DNA of 64,000 nt from Furcasterigmium furcatum (lineage: Eukaryota > Ascomycota > Sordariomycetes > Glomerellales > Plectosphaerellaceae). The notes under the pieces were generated by a model. It worked only from the letters and a program-made list of their open reading frames with translations, was not told the DNA's origin and did not search any database. A program made the position numbers and the translations under genes. Positions 10,635 through 21,135 of the stretch are shown in pieces. Numbering within the stretch: the first letter of the stretch is position 1; every line of letters begins with the position of its first letter. The stretch lies in assembly GCA_001599815.1 (NCBI GenBank), contig BCIA01000001.1, positions 6,814,961 through 6,878,960 on the forward strand. The letters run 5' to 3'.

Positions 10635-12520
10635 TCAAACTGACTCCTCCTCCTTTGTCGTCTTGGCCCTGGTCGCCGAATCGTCCTCGTTCGCCAGCGT
10701 GGCCACCACATGCCCCGTCATATACTTCTCGGTGTTCGGCGCGAAGAACGTCAGGATGACCGCGATGCCCGTGAAGGCAATCGTCGTGAGGTAGACCGTC
10801 CGGTACGCCTCCGAATTCGCCCACTTGTACGCCTTCAAGCCGGCCGCGATGATCTGCTCCGTCACGCCAGCCACCGACGTGAAGGCATCCGGCTTCCCGG
10901 AGGTCAGCGCTCCGATGAATCCCGGCACCGACGCTTCGGGTAGCCCAGCTCCGACCACCGCTGCCGGCACGCGCTCCGGGATCGTCGTCCCCAGCCGGTT
11001 CGTGAGGGTAGTCGTGTACACGGCGATGACGACCGCGCAGATGGCCGCGCGGATGGACCCTGCCATACCGCCCGCCACGCCGATCTCGCGCTGGTCGTGC
11101 ACGCAGATGGTCGCGTTGGTCAGGCAGACGCTCTCGTTCCACCCGATCCAGAAGCACCCGAGGAAGATCATGGAGATGGCGAGCTCCTTGGTCTCGGGCG
11201 TTGCGAGCGCCGCGCAGGCCATGAAGATGCCGCCGACCAGGAACACAACCATGCACTGGATCTTGGTCTTCCCGATCTTCGCGGCGAGAAGGCCCCCGAT
11301 GATCTGGCCCGACGAGACGCCGATGCCCACGACGTTGGAGATGCCGCCCGTGTACGTCAAACTCTTCCCGTCGGAGTACAGCACGGCTGCCTGCATCGGC
11401 CCTGTTTGAGTCGTCAGCGGGTGTCTTCTTTTCCGGGAGACACGGTGTTCACTCACAGATAATGGCGAAGGCGTAGTAGACGGCCGCGCCCAGGCCCAGC
11501 AGCAGCACAGCCGACACCCACTCGATGTTCTTGAACAGGTGCATCGGCACCAGCGGCTCCTTGATCGGCGCATAGATCTCCCACAGCACGAACGCGATCA
11601 GTGTGACCCCGCCCACGGTGATACCGGTGATGGGGGCGGCGTGCGTCCAGGGGTACACGGATCCTCCCCAGCTGAGGCCGAGCAGGAACGCGACGAACCC
11701 GCCGGCGAAGAGCACGGTACCAACGTAGTCGAAGTTCTTCAGCCAGTAGCTCTTGGAAGCGTTCGCTTCGCCGCGATGCTTCTTCTCAAAGGACGGGGGG
11801 AAGTAGAAGAGGGCCCAGCACGCGAGGGCGGCGATGTTGATGCCCAGCAGGAACCAGTACAGGCCCCGCCAGCCGACGGAGGGGTAGTCCTGGACAAAGC
11901 CGTAGGCGATGGAGGGCCCGAGGCTGGAAGGGAAGGTGAAGAAGTAGAGCAGGGCGTTGCCGATGTAGCGGTAGCGCATGGGGACGAGCTCGCCCATGAC
12001 GAAGTGGAAGGAGAGCTGGGTGGAGGTGGCCAGGCCGAGGAGGACGTTGCCGCCGATGAGGATTGGGATCGAAGTTGCCGTGGCGCAGACGACGGAGCCG
12101 ACGCAGGCGAGGATGCCGCCGCCGATGAACCAGTACCGCCGGCCGAAGATGTCGGAGAGGCGGCCGACGGGGCCAAGAGACACGGCGAGCGCAGCGTTAT
12201 AGACGAGGGAGATCCAGGTATAGCGAGGGTCGGGGCCGAGGTCGGCGTTGATGGTGCCCAGCACGGGGGCAGCGTAGCCCTGGAAGCGTCAGGACGACGT
12301 CGTCTCTACATTGGGTATGAGGAAGACTTACAAAGGCACAGGTTCCGGCCCAAAGACCGAGAGCGGTGGCCATCATGGTGCCGAGGAAAAAGCGGCTTCT
12401 ATAGTAGCCCTTGGGCAGATCATCGAGGTTGGCCTCGTAGCCGACGACGCCGTCCGAGCTGTCCTCCTTGCTGGAGGCTTGCTCGACATGGTCGAGGTTC
12501 TCAGGCTTCTCGACAGACAT
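10635..12520 (-). CDS. TRI12-like MFS exporter (14-TM drug:H+ antiporter type)
   Basis: Exons 12520-12332, 12279-11457 and 11401-10635 give about 592 residues. Introns are 52 and 55 bases with GTAAGT and GTGAGT donors; the second join makes AIIWPMQAAVLYSD. The N-terminus is cytosolic and acidic, followed by FFLGTMMATALGLWAG. The MFS motif-A region reads GRLSDIFGRRYWF after the second helix. Many hydrophobic segments follow, consistent with 14 helices, and the tail is short and charged (ATRAKTTKEEESV). The whole-length pattern matches the fungal TRI12 family (trichothecene efflux pump and siderophore-iron transporter relatives) at the plasma membrane. The substrate cannot be told: no toxin or siderophore biosynthetic gene lies nearby, so it stands alone here. 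Confidence 0.85.
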
Positions 12521-13890
12521 GGTTGTTGGTGATTAACTTGATGTTTGGAGGGTGCCCTCGTGTTGATAGGGTGATGCCGAACGAGCGGCGTCAACTCCGC
12601 CCTCTATGACTTCGAGCCGTGTTTGAGATGGCAAGTTGAGCACAGCACTCGAGAGTTGGTGTGTGGCTATGGGAGTAGAAATGGGGAGGGATCTGCATGA
12701 ATGCTATTGACAGGTGCCATCACTCTTCTTATAGTCTGTCTGATATCTGGTCCGCCCGTAGTTGGATCGTCGGGCCGCGTGGATAGCGATCTCGACCGCC
12801 GGGTGTCTGAGACCGAGGACGGGCGCTTCGCAGCTGGCATGGCCCCGAGAACCCGGCGGCTTGATCTAACTGAAAAGGGGCTAACCACTGGAATGAGCAG
12901 TCTGGGCTCCCCATGGGGTACCAAGGGATGGGGTGGTGCTACTGTCAGACTGCCGTAGCTCGTTTCCCTTTGTGGGACTCATTATCCGGGAAGACGAGGT
13001 GGACGCTAAGTTTTTCGGTGAAATGGATGGAATCCCGGGACGCAAATAGCAGTGAACATGGAAGGTTACGGCCACAGCCAAGTCCCAACACAACACTGAG
13101 TGTCTTTCACTGCAGAATTGCTCCCGTTTCGCGACTTGTATGAATCATGGTCAACATGCAGATGTCATGCACAACGCAACTCAATATCGAGCTCACCAGT
13201 CCGTCTTACCCCCGGGGCGACTTGGGCCTAGACGAGTTTGGGAAAGGGGGTGGCCGGGGCGGAAAGCCAACTTCCGGATTTCCGTGGATTCCCACGCAAA
13301 CCACCAACTACAAAGGATGGCGATATCCGCGCAAGCAAGCCACAGTCAGCTGCACTATTCAGCGCGAGCTCAGTGCTCGCCAGTTACTGACTCGGAGCGG
13401 CGTGATTGATAATGTATTTGCCGGGTTATGAGCTACCCAAGTCTCCACAAGCGATGGAAAAGGAGAAATGATGACATCTTGTCCGGGTTACTACGAGCTG
13501 AGCACCTAGCGTATGGGGGCAGAGAAAGAGATATGTCAGATATATTCAACAGTCTATCTTGTCTAGGTACATTGGTGACAGGCTGCGCTGTTGACCTTCC
13601 AAGGCCGGTTGGTGAACTTTCAAGAAACAACTCCGTCATATTCAAACTGGAAACGATACTTGAAGCCTGGGTCGTCGCGAAGACAACATAAAATTTGGCC
13701 ATGTCGCCCAGCTATGGCGGTGCACAATCTGCCAGTGTGGGATGTGTACAGTTGCGCTGGCCACGAACTGAGCTGGCTCCCGACGCACACTGCCGATGGA
13801 GACGGTAACATCGCGCAGTCAACAGTGCCTTGATGCTAGCGCACCCATCGACACGCAGTGGTAGGCTCCGTACGGCCGGTTGTCGTGGGG
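12521..13890. other. Intergenic
   Basis: Upstream region of the MFS gene and further spacer. No consistent open frame with splice signals or domain was found. Confidence 0.45.
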
Positions 13891-14217
13891 TCTGCAGATC
13901 CCCTGGGGATCTAGTCTTTGCACCGGGCTATCCGTTTCCAGCAAGTCGAAGCTGTCAGATGGCTGCTCGCGCATGGGGCCAACCCAGATGTCACGGATAG
14001 TATTTGCCGGACGTATGCGAACTGGCCCTTGCACCTCGCGTGGCGGTCAGGGACTGCGTCCCGGGCGTTCCGAGTCTGAGAAGCCCCGCGCTACGTCTTC
14101 AGGATCCAGTTGGCACCCTCAATGCTAAACCGGGTTCTTCACTTGAAGATGAGGACTATGCTTTTGGCCATATTGCATCAAGAAGACGCAGAATTGCCGG
14201 CGAGATGGTCCTGGTGA
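13891..14217 (+). pseudogene. Decayed ankyrin-repeat gene fragment
   Basis: From 13921 the plus strand reads HRAIRFQQVEAVRWLLAHGANPDV, a clear ankyrin helix pair and loop, followed by NWPLHLAWRSG, the start of a next repeat. An in-frame TGA at 14077-14079 interrupts the frame. The same phase continues as PRYVF..LNRVLHLKMRTMLLAIL to TGA at 14215-14217. A TAG precedes the repeat (13912-13914). No ATG or splice signals rescue a longer gene, so this is a broken remnant, perhaps of an ankyrin/F-box type protein. The frame around 14350-14640 might be a further piece but carries no recognisable motif. Confidence 0.55.
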
Positions 14218-15332
14218 CATGTTCATACATTCGGATCCAGTAGAGATTATTTACACTTGAGACGTCTCTGTATGCAGGAGCACCTGTCAGTTTCTCTTCC
14301 AGTCTGAAAATGCTGTCTAGTTCTTAAAGCCTTATTGTAGGCGCGCTGGCTCGAACAGCGGCGCCAACGCAGCCTTTCAAGTTCATACGCGGACCGGGCG
14401 TGGATTCTTGCTCAACAGCCGGGATATTGCTGAATCGGTCGATATCTTGAGGAGGCGGTACGAGAGGGAGTACCGGGGTTGGAGGGTCGCGCGCGCGGAG
14501 GCATGTTGCACCGCGATATTCCTAACACGCAGGGCCGCGTTGTTGTTGATTGGGCTATCAAGCAGACCACGAAGAGGGCTGGCGGTTGAAAGTGGCCAAG
14601 GAACCAGCCGAGATGTCAGTGCATTAATTTATCACTGCACTGGCTGATGAGTGCCCTGGTACTATGGTGTTGCAGCATGTATGCTATTGGGGATGAGATC
14701 TCGGAAGGGCCTGATGCTCTAGAAGAGAATAGCACAGAAAGTGCTGACAAGGCGCCATAGTTTCAAAATGGCCCCCGTTTACGGGGGCTTGTCAAGCGGC
14801 ACAAACTCATTTCAACCTCTATGGTCATGTCCCAGGGATCGTCCCCGTCGATGCCCACTCTGAAAGTCTACCAGTATGGCAACTCCTCGTGAGATGCGGT
14901 TTTATGATGGGGAAGCTGTGCTGGAGGGTGAAGAGGACGGCGAGTTCATAACACCGGGCATCTCCCTGGCACCTCGGAATAGCACAGAGCACCGGAATTC
15001 ACTTCCATTCGATGCCACTGCCACATTTCGCGTCGCCCCCACAGCCGTGCGTACGCAGAAACGCCGGTCAGTGAGTTAGCTCTCTGGGCGAGAATTAAGT
15101 GGCTATTGATATTAAAAGCTGGGAGCCCCCCTGTAGGCATGTGTGTTGTACACGTTTATTTCGGGATCGCTCCGCCACGTCGGGGCGGGAGTCGGGCCAC
15201 TTACAGGGCGAGGCAGGGCACCGTCGGGCCGTAGCGCGGGGGCCGTTCCCGGCAAATCGGGACCGAAGGGAATGCAACATCGCCGACCGCCCTGTCCGAG
15301 CCCTTATGGCGGAGCTGTCGAGATGCTGCCAA

Positions 15333-15365
15333 GGTGCATCCAGGGTGCATCCAGGGCGCATCCTG
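15333..15365. repeat. Short tandem repeat, 11-base unit
   Basis: GGTGCATCCAG occurs twice in tandem (15333-15343, 15344-15354), followed by a degenerate copy GGCGCATCCTG. It lies about 290 bases before the cupin ATG. Confidence 0.6.
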
Positions 15366-15535
15366 ATTTATCTTCGCTGACCATGCATTAGCATCGGAAT
15401 CGCGATGGTCGAAGGATCTAAGGTACCACCCAGGAAGCAGGGTCAACCTGGGGTCGAAAGCTTAGATCGTCTGCGGCGAGGGGCCAAGACCCAAGCCTCG
15501 GGCATCGGGCATCGTGGAAGAGTAGAAATCTCAAG

Positions 15536-15543
15536 TATAAAGA
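15536..15543 (+). promoter_or_regulatory. TATA-like box of cupin gene
   Basis: TATAAAGA about 118 bases before the ATG at 15654, the only good TATA-like match in that interval. Confidence 0.4.
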
Positions 15544-15653
15544 GATGCCACAGTCCTGAGACATTCGGAAAATAGATTGCATCTCAAGTCAAGCCACTTG
15601 CCTGAGTCTCAAGCTTATTGTATCTTTTAAACGATTAAGCCTTCTCCGTAATC

Positions 15654-16376
15654 ATGTCTTACACTCTCCTCTCCATGGCCCTTCTGGCTACCTCAGTGCT
15701 GGCAACAGACGTGGCTCGCGACCCGGAACTGGTGGCCTCGATCAAGACGGCCCCCTCCGCCCTGGACGCCCTGAACCTGACCAAGGACGACTTCGTCTAC
15801 GACTTCACCACCCACGACTTTTACACCTACGAGCCCGGCGGCGTCGTCAACGCCAACGCCGCGACCTGGCCCACGGTCACCGGCCAGGGACTGACCATGG
15901 CATGGCTCGCTCTCGGCCCCTGCGCCATGCTGCCTCCCCACTACCACCCCCGCGCAACCAACTTCGTCGTCGCCGTCGAGGGCGAGACGCAGACGTGGAT
16001 GGTGCAGGAGAACGGCGCCGACGTCGTCGAGACTGTCCTGACGCCCGGAAAGATGACCATCTTCCCCAAGGGAAGCCTGCACTCGATGCAGAACACCGGT
16101 GAGTATCTATTTCTCTCTTGTCTTGTTGCTCGATCGCTGATTTCCCTCCCCACAGGATGTGAGAATGCGACGCTCATTTCCGCGCTCAACTCCGAAGATG
16201 CTGGGACGAACAACATCCTCACTGGCCTCTTCAAGCTTCCCAACGATATTGTCCAGGCTGCTTTTGGTGGTGCTGATGTTCAGGGTCTTGGAGGCGACCT
16301 GCCCAAGGTGGCTACTGGTGCGAACGTTGGCTCTGCTGAGTGCCTTGCTAGGTGCCGGGGCGAGGGCAAGCTCTAA
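15654..16376 (+). CDS. Secreted cupin (spherulin/germin-like)
   Basis: Exons 15654-16098 and 16156-16376, about 221 residues. The intron is 57 bases (GTGAGT...CACAG) and the join gives NTGCENATL. Residues 1-17 form a signal peptide (MSYTLLSMALLATSVLA). A single cupin barrel follows: motif 1 is PPHYHPRATNFVVAVEGE and motif 2 FPKGSLHSMQN. The metal-binding pattern HxH...E...H keeps the histidines, but the glutamate after HPRAT is asparagine, so metal binding may be altered. Length and architecture match extracellular fungal germin-like/spherulin-1A proteins, some of which are enzymes and others structural or stress-induced. The substrate cannot be predicted. Confidence 0.85.
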   Translation: MSYTLLSMALLATSVLATDVARDPELVASIKTAPSALDALNLTKDDFVYDFTTHDFYTYEPGGVVNANAATWPTVTGQGLTMAWLALGPCAMLPPHYHPRATNFVVAVEGETQTWMVQENGADVVETVLTPGKMTIFPKGSLHSMQNTGEYLFLSCLVARSLISLPTGCENATLISALNSEDAGTNNILTGLFKLPNDIVQAAFGGADVQGLGGDLPKVATGANVGSAECLARCRGEGKL

Positions 16377-17219
16377 GGGGTGAAAGACTCGGCTTCTTGT
16401 CTTCGGGACGATTGGTTTCAGCGTGATGACCCATAGAGTACACATGTAGCAAGCGTGTTCAATGCATTGTAATTCTATTACAGTTAGTCTCCTGGGACAT
16501 CTGATAATCCTGCAACCTTGACTGCGGCTCCGCCAAAGACATGACAGATTGGCGAGAAGCTTTCAGCTTGGAATACTACGTACCGAGCCTTCCAAACGAG
16601 TAATCTGCAGAGGATCTCCCCCTGTTCTGGCACGCAGAGGTCCCAATAGAAATCCACAGAGCCAGCATCAGTTTGCAGTGACTTGAATCCATTTTGACCC
16701 GTCGTTGCTACTGAAAGGAGCACTAACTGAACAACCTTTCAAACGCCTGCCTCTCCGATGGTCAAAGGCAGAAGAGACAGTAAAGTCATACACTCTTTTG
16801 GGCCATGAGGAGCCATTGTTCCAATTCTGCAGGCAAGACGTCTTGGGTGCACAATGAACGGGGCGCCGCCAGCTGGCGCGGTCCGCTTCCAGTGAATCGA
16901 TCCCGCTCAATCCGAGCCATTCACTCGCAAGGCTCACGGCAGCCAAACCAACTCAAGTGAGGCGGTTCGGTGCGCTCTTCTATGTGTCTTTGTTTCATTG
17001 TTTATACGCAACCTTCTTTATGTTGCCTCGGAATCGTCAACTCAGCCAAGGAAAGATTCCCAATCTCACAACTCCACCATAGCTCAGCCACCTGAATCAC
17101 GCAAAGCAACAAGGTAAGCTAGGCGACAGTTGTCGCGAACTTCTCAGTGCGGAGTTGAAGATGTAACCACCCTTCCCCTATTTAGCTCGCCGCATCATCT
17201 TGAGCAACAAGCCAACATC
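16377..17219. other. Intergenic between cupin and BBE oxidase genes
   Basis: Two facing minus-strand frames at 16484-16946 were inspected. They have no domain and no clean splice join. The right part is the BBE promoter region. Confidence 0.4.
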
Positions 17220-18914
17220 ATGACTGACCTCACGAGCCGCAGAATGACGAACCTGCTCGAGGGCCGAGGCCTGGCAACAGCGGCCATCTTGTATGGTGCC
17301 GTAGCTGCCATATTCGGAGCGTATTCACTCAAGGCTTGGACGCGCGAAGCCGAAGCCGTTCCATCCCCTCTTGAAAAAGACCTCACTCGACTCAAGGTCC
17401 CCCACCTCTCCCCGGGCGACGCTTCATGGGACGAGGCCATCACTCCGTTCAACATGCGGCCGCCAACGGTCGTCCCTCGTGTCGTCGTACGTGCAACCAC
17501 AGTCCAGCATGTCCAGGACGCCGTCCTCTGCGCACTCAAGCACGGGCTCAAGGTCTCCGCCAAGAGCGGCGGGCACAGCTACGCCAACTACGGCCTGGGC
17601 GGCGAGGACGGCCACATGGTCGTCCAACTCGATCGCATGTACGGCGTCCAGCTGCACGCGGACAAGACGGCGACCATCCAGGCCGGATCGAGGCTTGGAC
17701 ACGTCGCGACCGAGCTGTATATGCAGGGCAAGCGTGCCATCTCCCACGGCACCTGTCCGGGGTAAGTCGTCTCTGGGGAACCGGGTGTGCGTTTCGCTAA
17801 CTGGGTTCCAGCGTCGGTCTGGCGGGCCATGCTCTCCACGGTGGGTACGGCTTCAGCTCCCACAAGTACGGACTCGCGCTCGACTGGGTCATCGGGTGCA
17901 AGGTTGTCCTGGCGGACGGAAGCCTGGTGTACGCCTCGAAGAGTGAGAACGCCGATCTCTTCTGGGCGCTCCGCGGCGCGGGATCGTCCTTCGGCATCGT
18001 GGTCGAGTTTGACGTCGAGACGTTCGAGGTCCCCAGGCAGCTCTGCTGGATCAAGGCCAAGATGGGAATCGGCCGCGACCGGGATGCTGCATTCAAGGGC
18101 CTCAAGGCGTGGCAGGAGTATGTCAAGCGCGGGGTCACGGCGGACATGCTCGTCAGGCTGTTCATCTCGGACGATCCCGGCGCCGTGCAGTTCCTCGAGG
18201 CCATGTACTACGGCACCGAAGTTGAGGCGCGTCGGGTCCTGGCGCCGTTGACGGAGCCGCTGGAGCTGGACTGGAACGCGGAAGTCACCTATGTTGAGCT
18301 GGGTGACTGGCCGGAGCACCTGACGGCGTTCAACGAAAGGCCCGACAGGCGGGTGAACCTCACGAACTCCTATGACAGTGTAAGTACAGATCGAGAGTGA
18401 TGAGATAGCGGGGATCGTACTGACCCGCGAGCAGCAAGACCACCACTACGCCTCGAGCCTGGTGACCAGGCATATCCCCGAAGCCGGCCTGGAGGCCTTC
18501 GTCGACTACTGGTTCACCGCCGGCAAGGCAGACCCCCTCAACAAGTGGTGGATCCAGATGGACGTCCACGGTGGCAAGCACTCGGCCATCTCGCGGGTGC
18601 CCAACGATGCTACCGCGTATCCCCACCGCGACAAGACGTGGCTGTTCCAGTTCTTCTGCCACACGCACCAGCAGCCGGACTTGGAGAAGACGTACAGGCT
18701 GTTGAACGGCTTCATGGACACCATCAAGGACAGCATGGAGGAGGGCGACTGGGGCCGGTATGCCAACTATGTCGACTCTGAGCTGGGACGGGAGGAGGCT
18801 CTGAAGCAGTACTACGCCGAGAACCTGCCGCGTCTGAGGAAGTTGAAGGCCCGCTGGGACCCGGAAGACGTCTTCCACTATCCCCAGTCGGTTACGCAGG
18901 GTACATCGGAGTAG
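17220..18914 (+). CDS. FAD-linked oxidase, berberine-bridge-enzyme type
   Basis: Exons 17220-17761, 17812-18379 and 18435-18914, about 529 residues; introns 50 and 55 bases. The ATG at 17220 follows the only suitable context and starts a protein with one N-terminal hydrophobic segment (about residues 18-40), a signal anchor. The FAD_binding_4 domain holds KSGGHSYANYG (His119) and SHGTCPGVGLAGH (Cys179), the two residues that attach FAD bicovalently in this family. The BBE C-terminal motif is present (GRYANYVDSELG... KARWDPEDVFHYPQS). Such enzymes oxidise sugars, alcohols or secondary-metabolite intermediates with O2, giving H2O2. The His/Cys pair favours the glucooligosaccharide-oxidase/BBE-like subgroup. 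Substrate unknown. The adjacent transcription-factor-like gene converges on it with only 119 bases between stop codons. Confidence 0.9.
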
Positions 18915-19033
18915 TCGGTAATCGGGGGAATGGCGTTGACGTAGGACGGCGTTGGTTGGTGGGCTGTGGCCAGGAGAAATGACGGAGATAGATCAGCGGC
19001 GTAGCTTTGCCATGGTGCGGTGGCACGGAGCTA

Positions 19034-20156
19034 TTACGGCGGCGATTGAGCCATGAGGTCCGAGTTAGCAAGAAGGTCTTCGTGAATCTCCTCCCAACTT
19101 GTTCCGAGCGATGTGCTATCGTGGCTGGGCGGCGACCGAGACTGCCGGAGGGAGAGGTGGAAATGGTGCGCGACCGCATGCTGGCAGATTGTGTTCGAGT
19201 CGACGCCGGCCATGATCTCCGGCCAGTGCGTCCACATGTGGATGTTGTCGTGGTGCTGCCACGCCGTGAGCCTGACGGGCCGTCCGCGAGAATTGATCAT
19301 GAAGGCCGCGGCTTGGAGATGCCTGTCCGCGGTGGGCTTGTGGCCGTCGAAGAGCTTCTCCATGGTTAGTCAGAATCCTGCGTGATTTCAGAGTGTGCAC
19401 TCACCTCTTCCGACGCCATGGCCAGGGTCTTGGTGATGGTTGCGTCGCTGTTCCTTGCGCCCTCCGCCGCGATGGCGATGTTCAGGAGGCGGAGGCACTC
19501 GGCCTTGTACTTCATGGCGATGGGCCCGAAGATCTCCGGGTGTTGTCGCTTCGATAAGCTACGGCTGGCGACGAGGAAGATCGTGGACAGCATGCCAGCA
19601 TCCATTGCGGCGGACTGTGTCCAACTGACGAGGGACGATGCCTGGTCCGGCCCTGGATCGTGAGAGACCGACCACGGGAGTGCCGACAAGTTGTTGACCA
19701 CGATGTTCTTGACGACTACGGACGTGAGTGTGTGCATGACTCCATGGAGCGGCGTCACTCACAGTACTTGAGCAGAGATCCCTCGAACGGCGTGAGCGGT
19801 CTGATCCAGCTGCTGAAGGGGTCTGCGATGGCGGGACTCAGGATCGACAACGGATCGGGGTTGGCAGCGCCCGAGGGCCTTGTTGGGATGAGCGTCAGTT
19901 CCCATGGCCGATCTCGTTCCGCTTCTTCAGTGGTCAATTCCGTGAGAATCGCACTGATGTCTTGGTTTCTGCTGGCGACGTGGCCGGCTTCATCGCGATC
20001 CTGTTCCTCCGAACGTGGCGCTGCGGTGTCTTCCTGCGCCCGGGCGCTCCTGGCCGCGTGAGATCGGACCTGTCTGCGATGTTTTACCGCGTCGCTGGGC
20101 TTTGAGATGTTGACGAACTGGAAGCCGCCCGAGGCCTTCTTCGCTCTGCTGACCAT
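19034..20156 (-). CDS. Fungal transcription-factor-like protein (tachykinin-family/Fungal_trans_2 type)
   Basis: Exons 20156-19763, 19715-19405 and 19357-19034, about 342 residues. Both introns are 47 bases. The first join gives LLKYFVKNIVVNNLS and the second MASEEKLFDGHKP; the second uses a CTAAC branch only eight bases before its AG. The N-terminus reads FQFVNISKPSDAVKHRRQVRSHAARSARA, the signature of fungal proteins loosely annotated as tachykinin family: a short basic segment without a Zn2Cys6 finger, followed by the helical fungal regulator domain. The centre and C-terminus (SWTQSAAMDAGMLSTIFL..., LRLLNIAIA) fit that helical domain. The protein is shorter than many relatives. It is probably nuclear; DNA binding is unproved. 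It may influence the neighbouring BBE oxidase gene, but that rests on position only. Confidence 0.7.
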
Positions 20157-20550
20157 GGTGAAATGGCGGGGTTAATGAGCAAGAAACGCTGGTGTCAACT
20201 GAGGTCTCGGTTCGTACTCGGTTAAGTCGGTATCGCTCTTTGACCCCAATAATGAGCAGGAGTTATCAACCCTCCCTGGGCCTTCGAGTTGGTAATTCGT
20301 GATCCTTCGCCTGGTGCGGTAGAGAATCAGGTTTGAGGTGCCAGGATCAATCGGACTGAAGATCTTCGGCCCCCAACTAATGCCAAGATCCAGTGCCCCT
20401 CCAGCAGATCGCCTCCGCCACTCTCCGCTCGCTTGTCACCAGTGTGTTGGTCGAGGAGTAGCAGGGCTAATAAATGTACAGTATTATTAATCTACTACTA
20501 CCGCTCAAACATATCCCCAGCCTTCACAGCATTCGTTATCCCAAAGTCGT
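20157..20550. other. Intergenic
   Basis: Upstream region of the transcription-factor-like gene and 3' flank of the LURP-like gene. Nothing else seen. Confidence 0.5.
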
Positions 20551-21135
20551 TTATACTCCCATGACACCACCGATCACCTCGCCCGCCGTTTCCGCCTCCT
20601 TGTCCGTCTTCTTCGCGTGCGCGACCACCACCAGACCCGTCACAACCAGCAGATCCATGTCCAGGCTCGCCGCCGGGACGTACAGCTCGAAGCACGGGCT
20701 GCTCTGTCCCAGGAGGCCGCTCCGCCGCTTCTTGAACGCCGCGAGCACCCGCCCGTACGCGTCCTCGTAGTAGATGCTCGACGACACGGCCGACTGCCGC
20801 CAGGCCATGGGGCTCGCGCCGAGGAAGCTGAAGGTGTGCTTGTCGGCGATCCTCATGGGGTTGTCGTTTCGCATTTTGAACTCTGCGCCGCGGAACCAGA
20901 CGTCGATTTTGGACGAGAAGGTGTGGAAGCGCGCGCTGGCGAGGGGCTCGCCGGCGGGAGACTGGCGCCGGGGGTCTGCGTAGACGACGGCGAGTCCTTT
21001 TTCTTTGGAGTTGTTGAGGAGCATCCAGACGGGATAGCCGCGTCCGTAGGCGTCGAGTCGGTCGACTGTTGTAGATGCTCCGCCATACTGCTTAGTGATG
21101 GGAAGGATTTCGAGAGGAACGGGATCGTCGCCCAT
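20551..21135 (-). CDS. Tubby/LURP-one-like single-domain protein
   Basis: Single exon of 194 residues starting MGDDPVPLEI at 21135. An in-frame ATG exists at 21336. However, the TATA-like element (TTATAATA, minus strand, about 21236-21245) lies between the two, so the later ATG is preferred. The protein is rich in beta-strand patterns (YPVWMLLNNSKEKGLAVVYAD, FRGAEFKMRNDNPMRI, SSSIYYEDAYGRVLAAFKK). It ends in a hydrophobic helix (LDMDLLVVTGLVVVAHAKK). A 12-strand barrel with a central C-terminal helix is the tubby/scramblase/LURP-one fold, and this sequence layout suggests it; that call is inference without a diagnostic motif. Function unknown. Confidence 0.6.
   Translation of the reverse strand: MGDDPVPLEILPITKQYGGASTTVDRLDAYGRGYPVWMLLNNSKEKGLAVVYADPRRQSPAGEPLASARFHTFSSKIDVWFRGAEFKMRNDNPMRIADKHTFSFLGASPMAWRQSAVSSSIYYEDAYGRVLAAFKKRRSGLLGQSSPCFELYVPAASLDMDLLVVTGLVVVAHAKKTDKEAETAGEVIGGVMGV

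Larger units (their letters stand above)
14218..15653. other. Intergenic, promoter side of cupin gene
   Basis: No supported gene. An open frame at about 14360-14647 has no known motif. Three near-identical 11-base units lie at 15333-15365. The TATA-like box of the cupin gene is at 15536-15543. Confidence 0.4.

Noticed and set aside
10624..11256. 210-codon frame rich in Arg/Gly/His inside the MFS gene
   Set aside because: Alternative frame of the MFS exon, with low-complexity composition typical of shadows.
16484..16946. Two minus-strand frames between cupin and BBE genes
   Set aside because: They cannot be joined by consensus splice sites of sensible length and show no family.
10635..20156. 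Possible secondary-metabolite cluster (MFS exporter, cupin, BBE oxidase, regulator)
   Set aside because: No PKS, NRPS, terpene synthase or other backbone enzyme, and spacers of several kilobases; the genes are not obviously linked.
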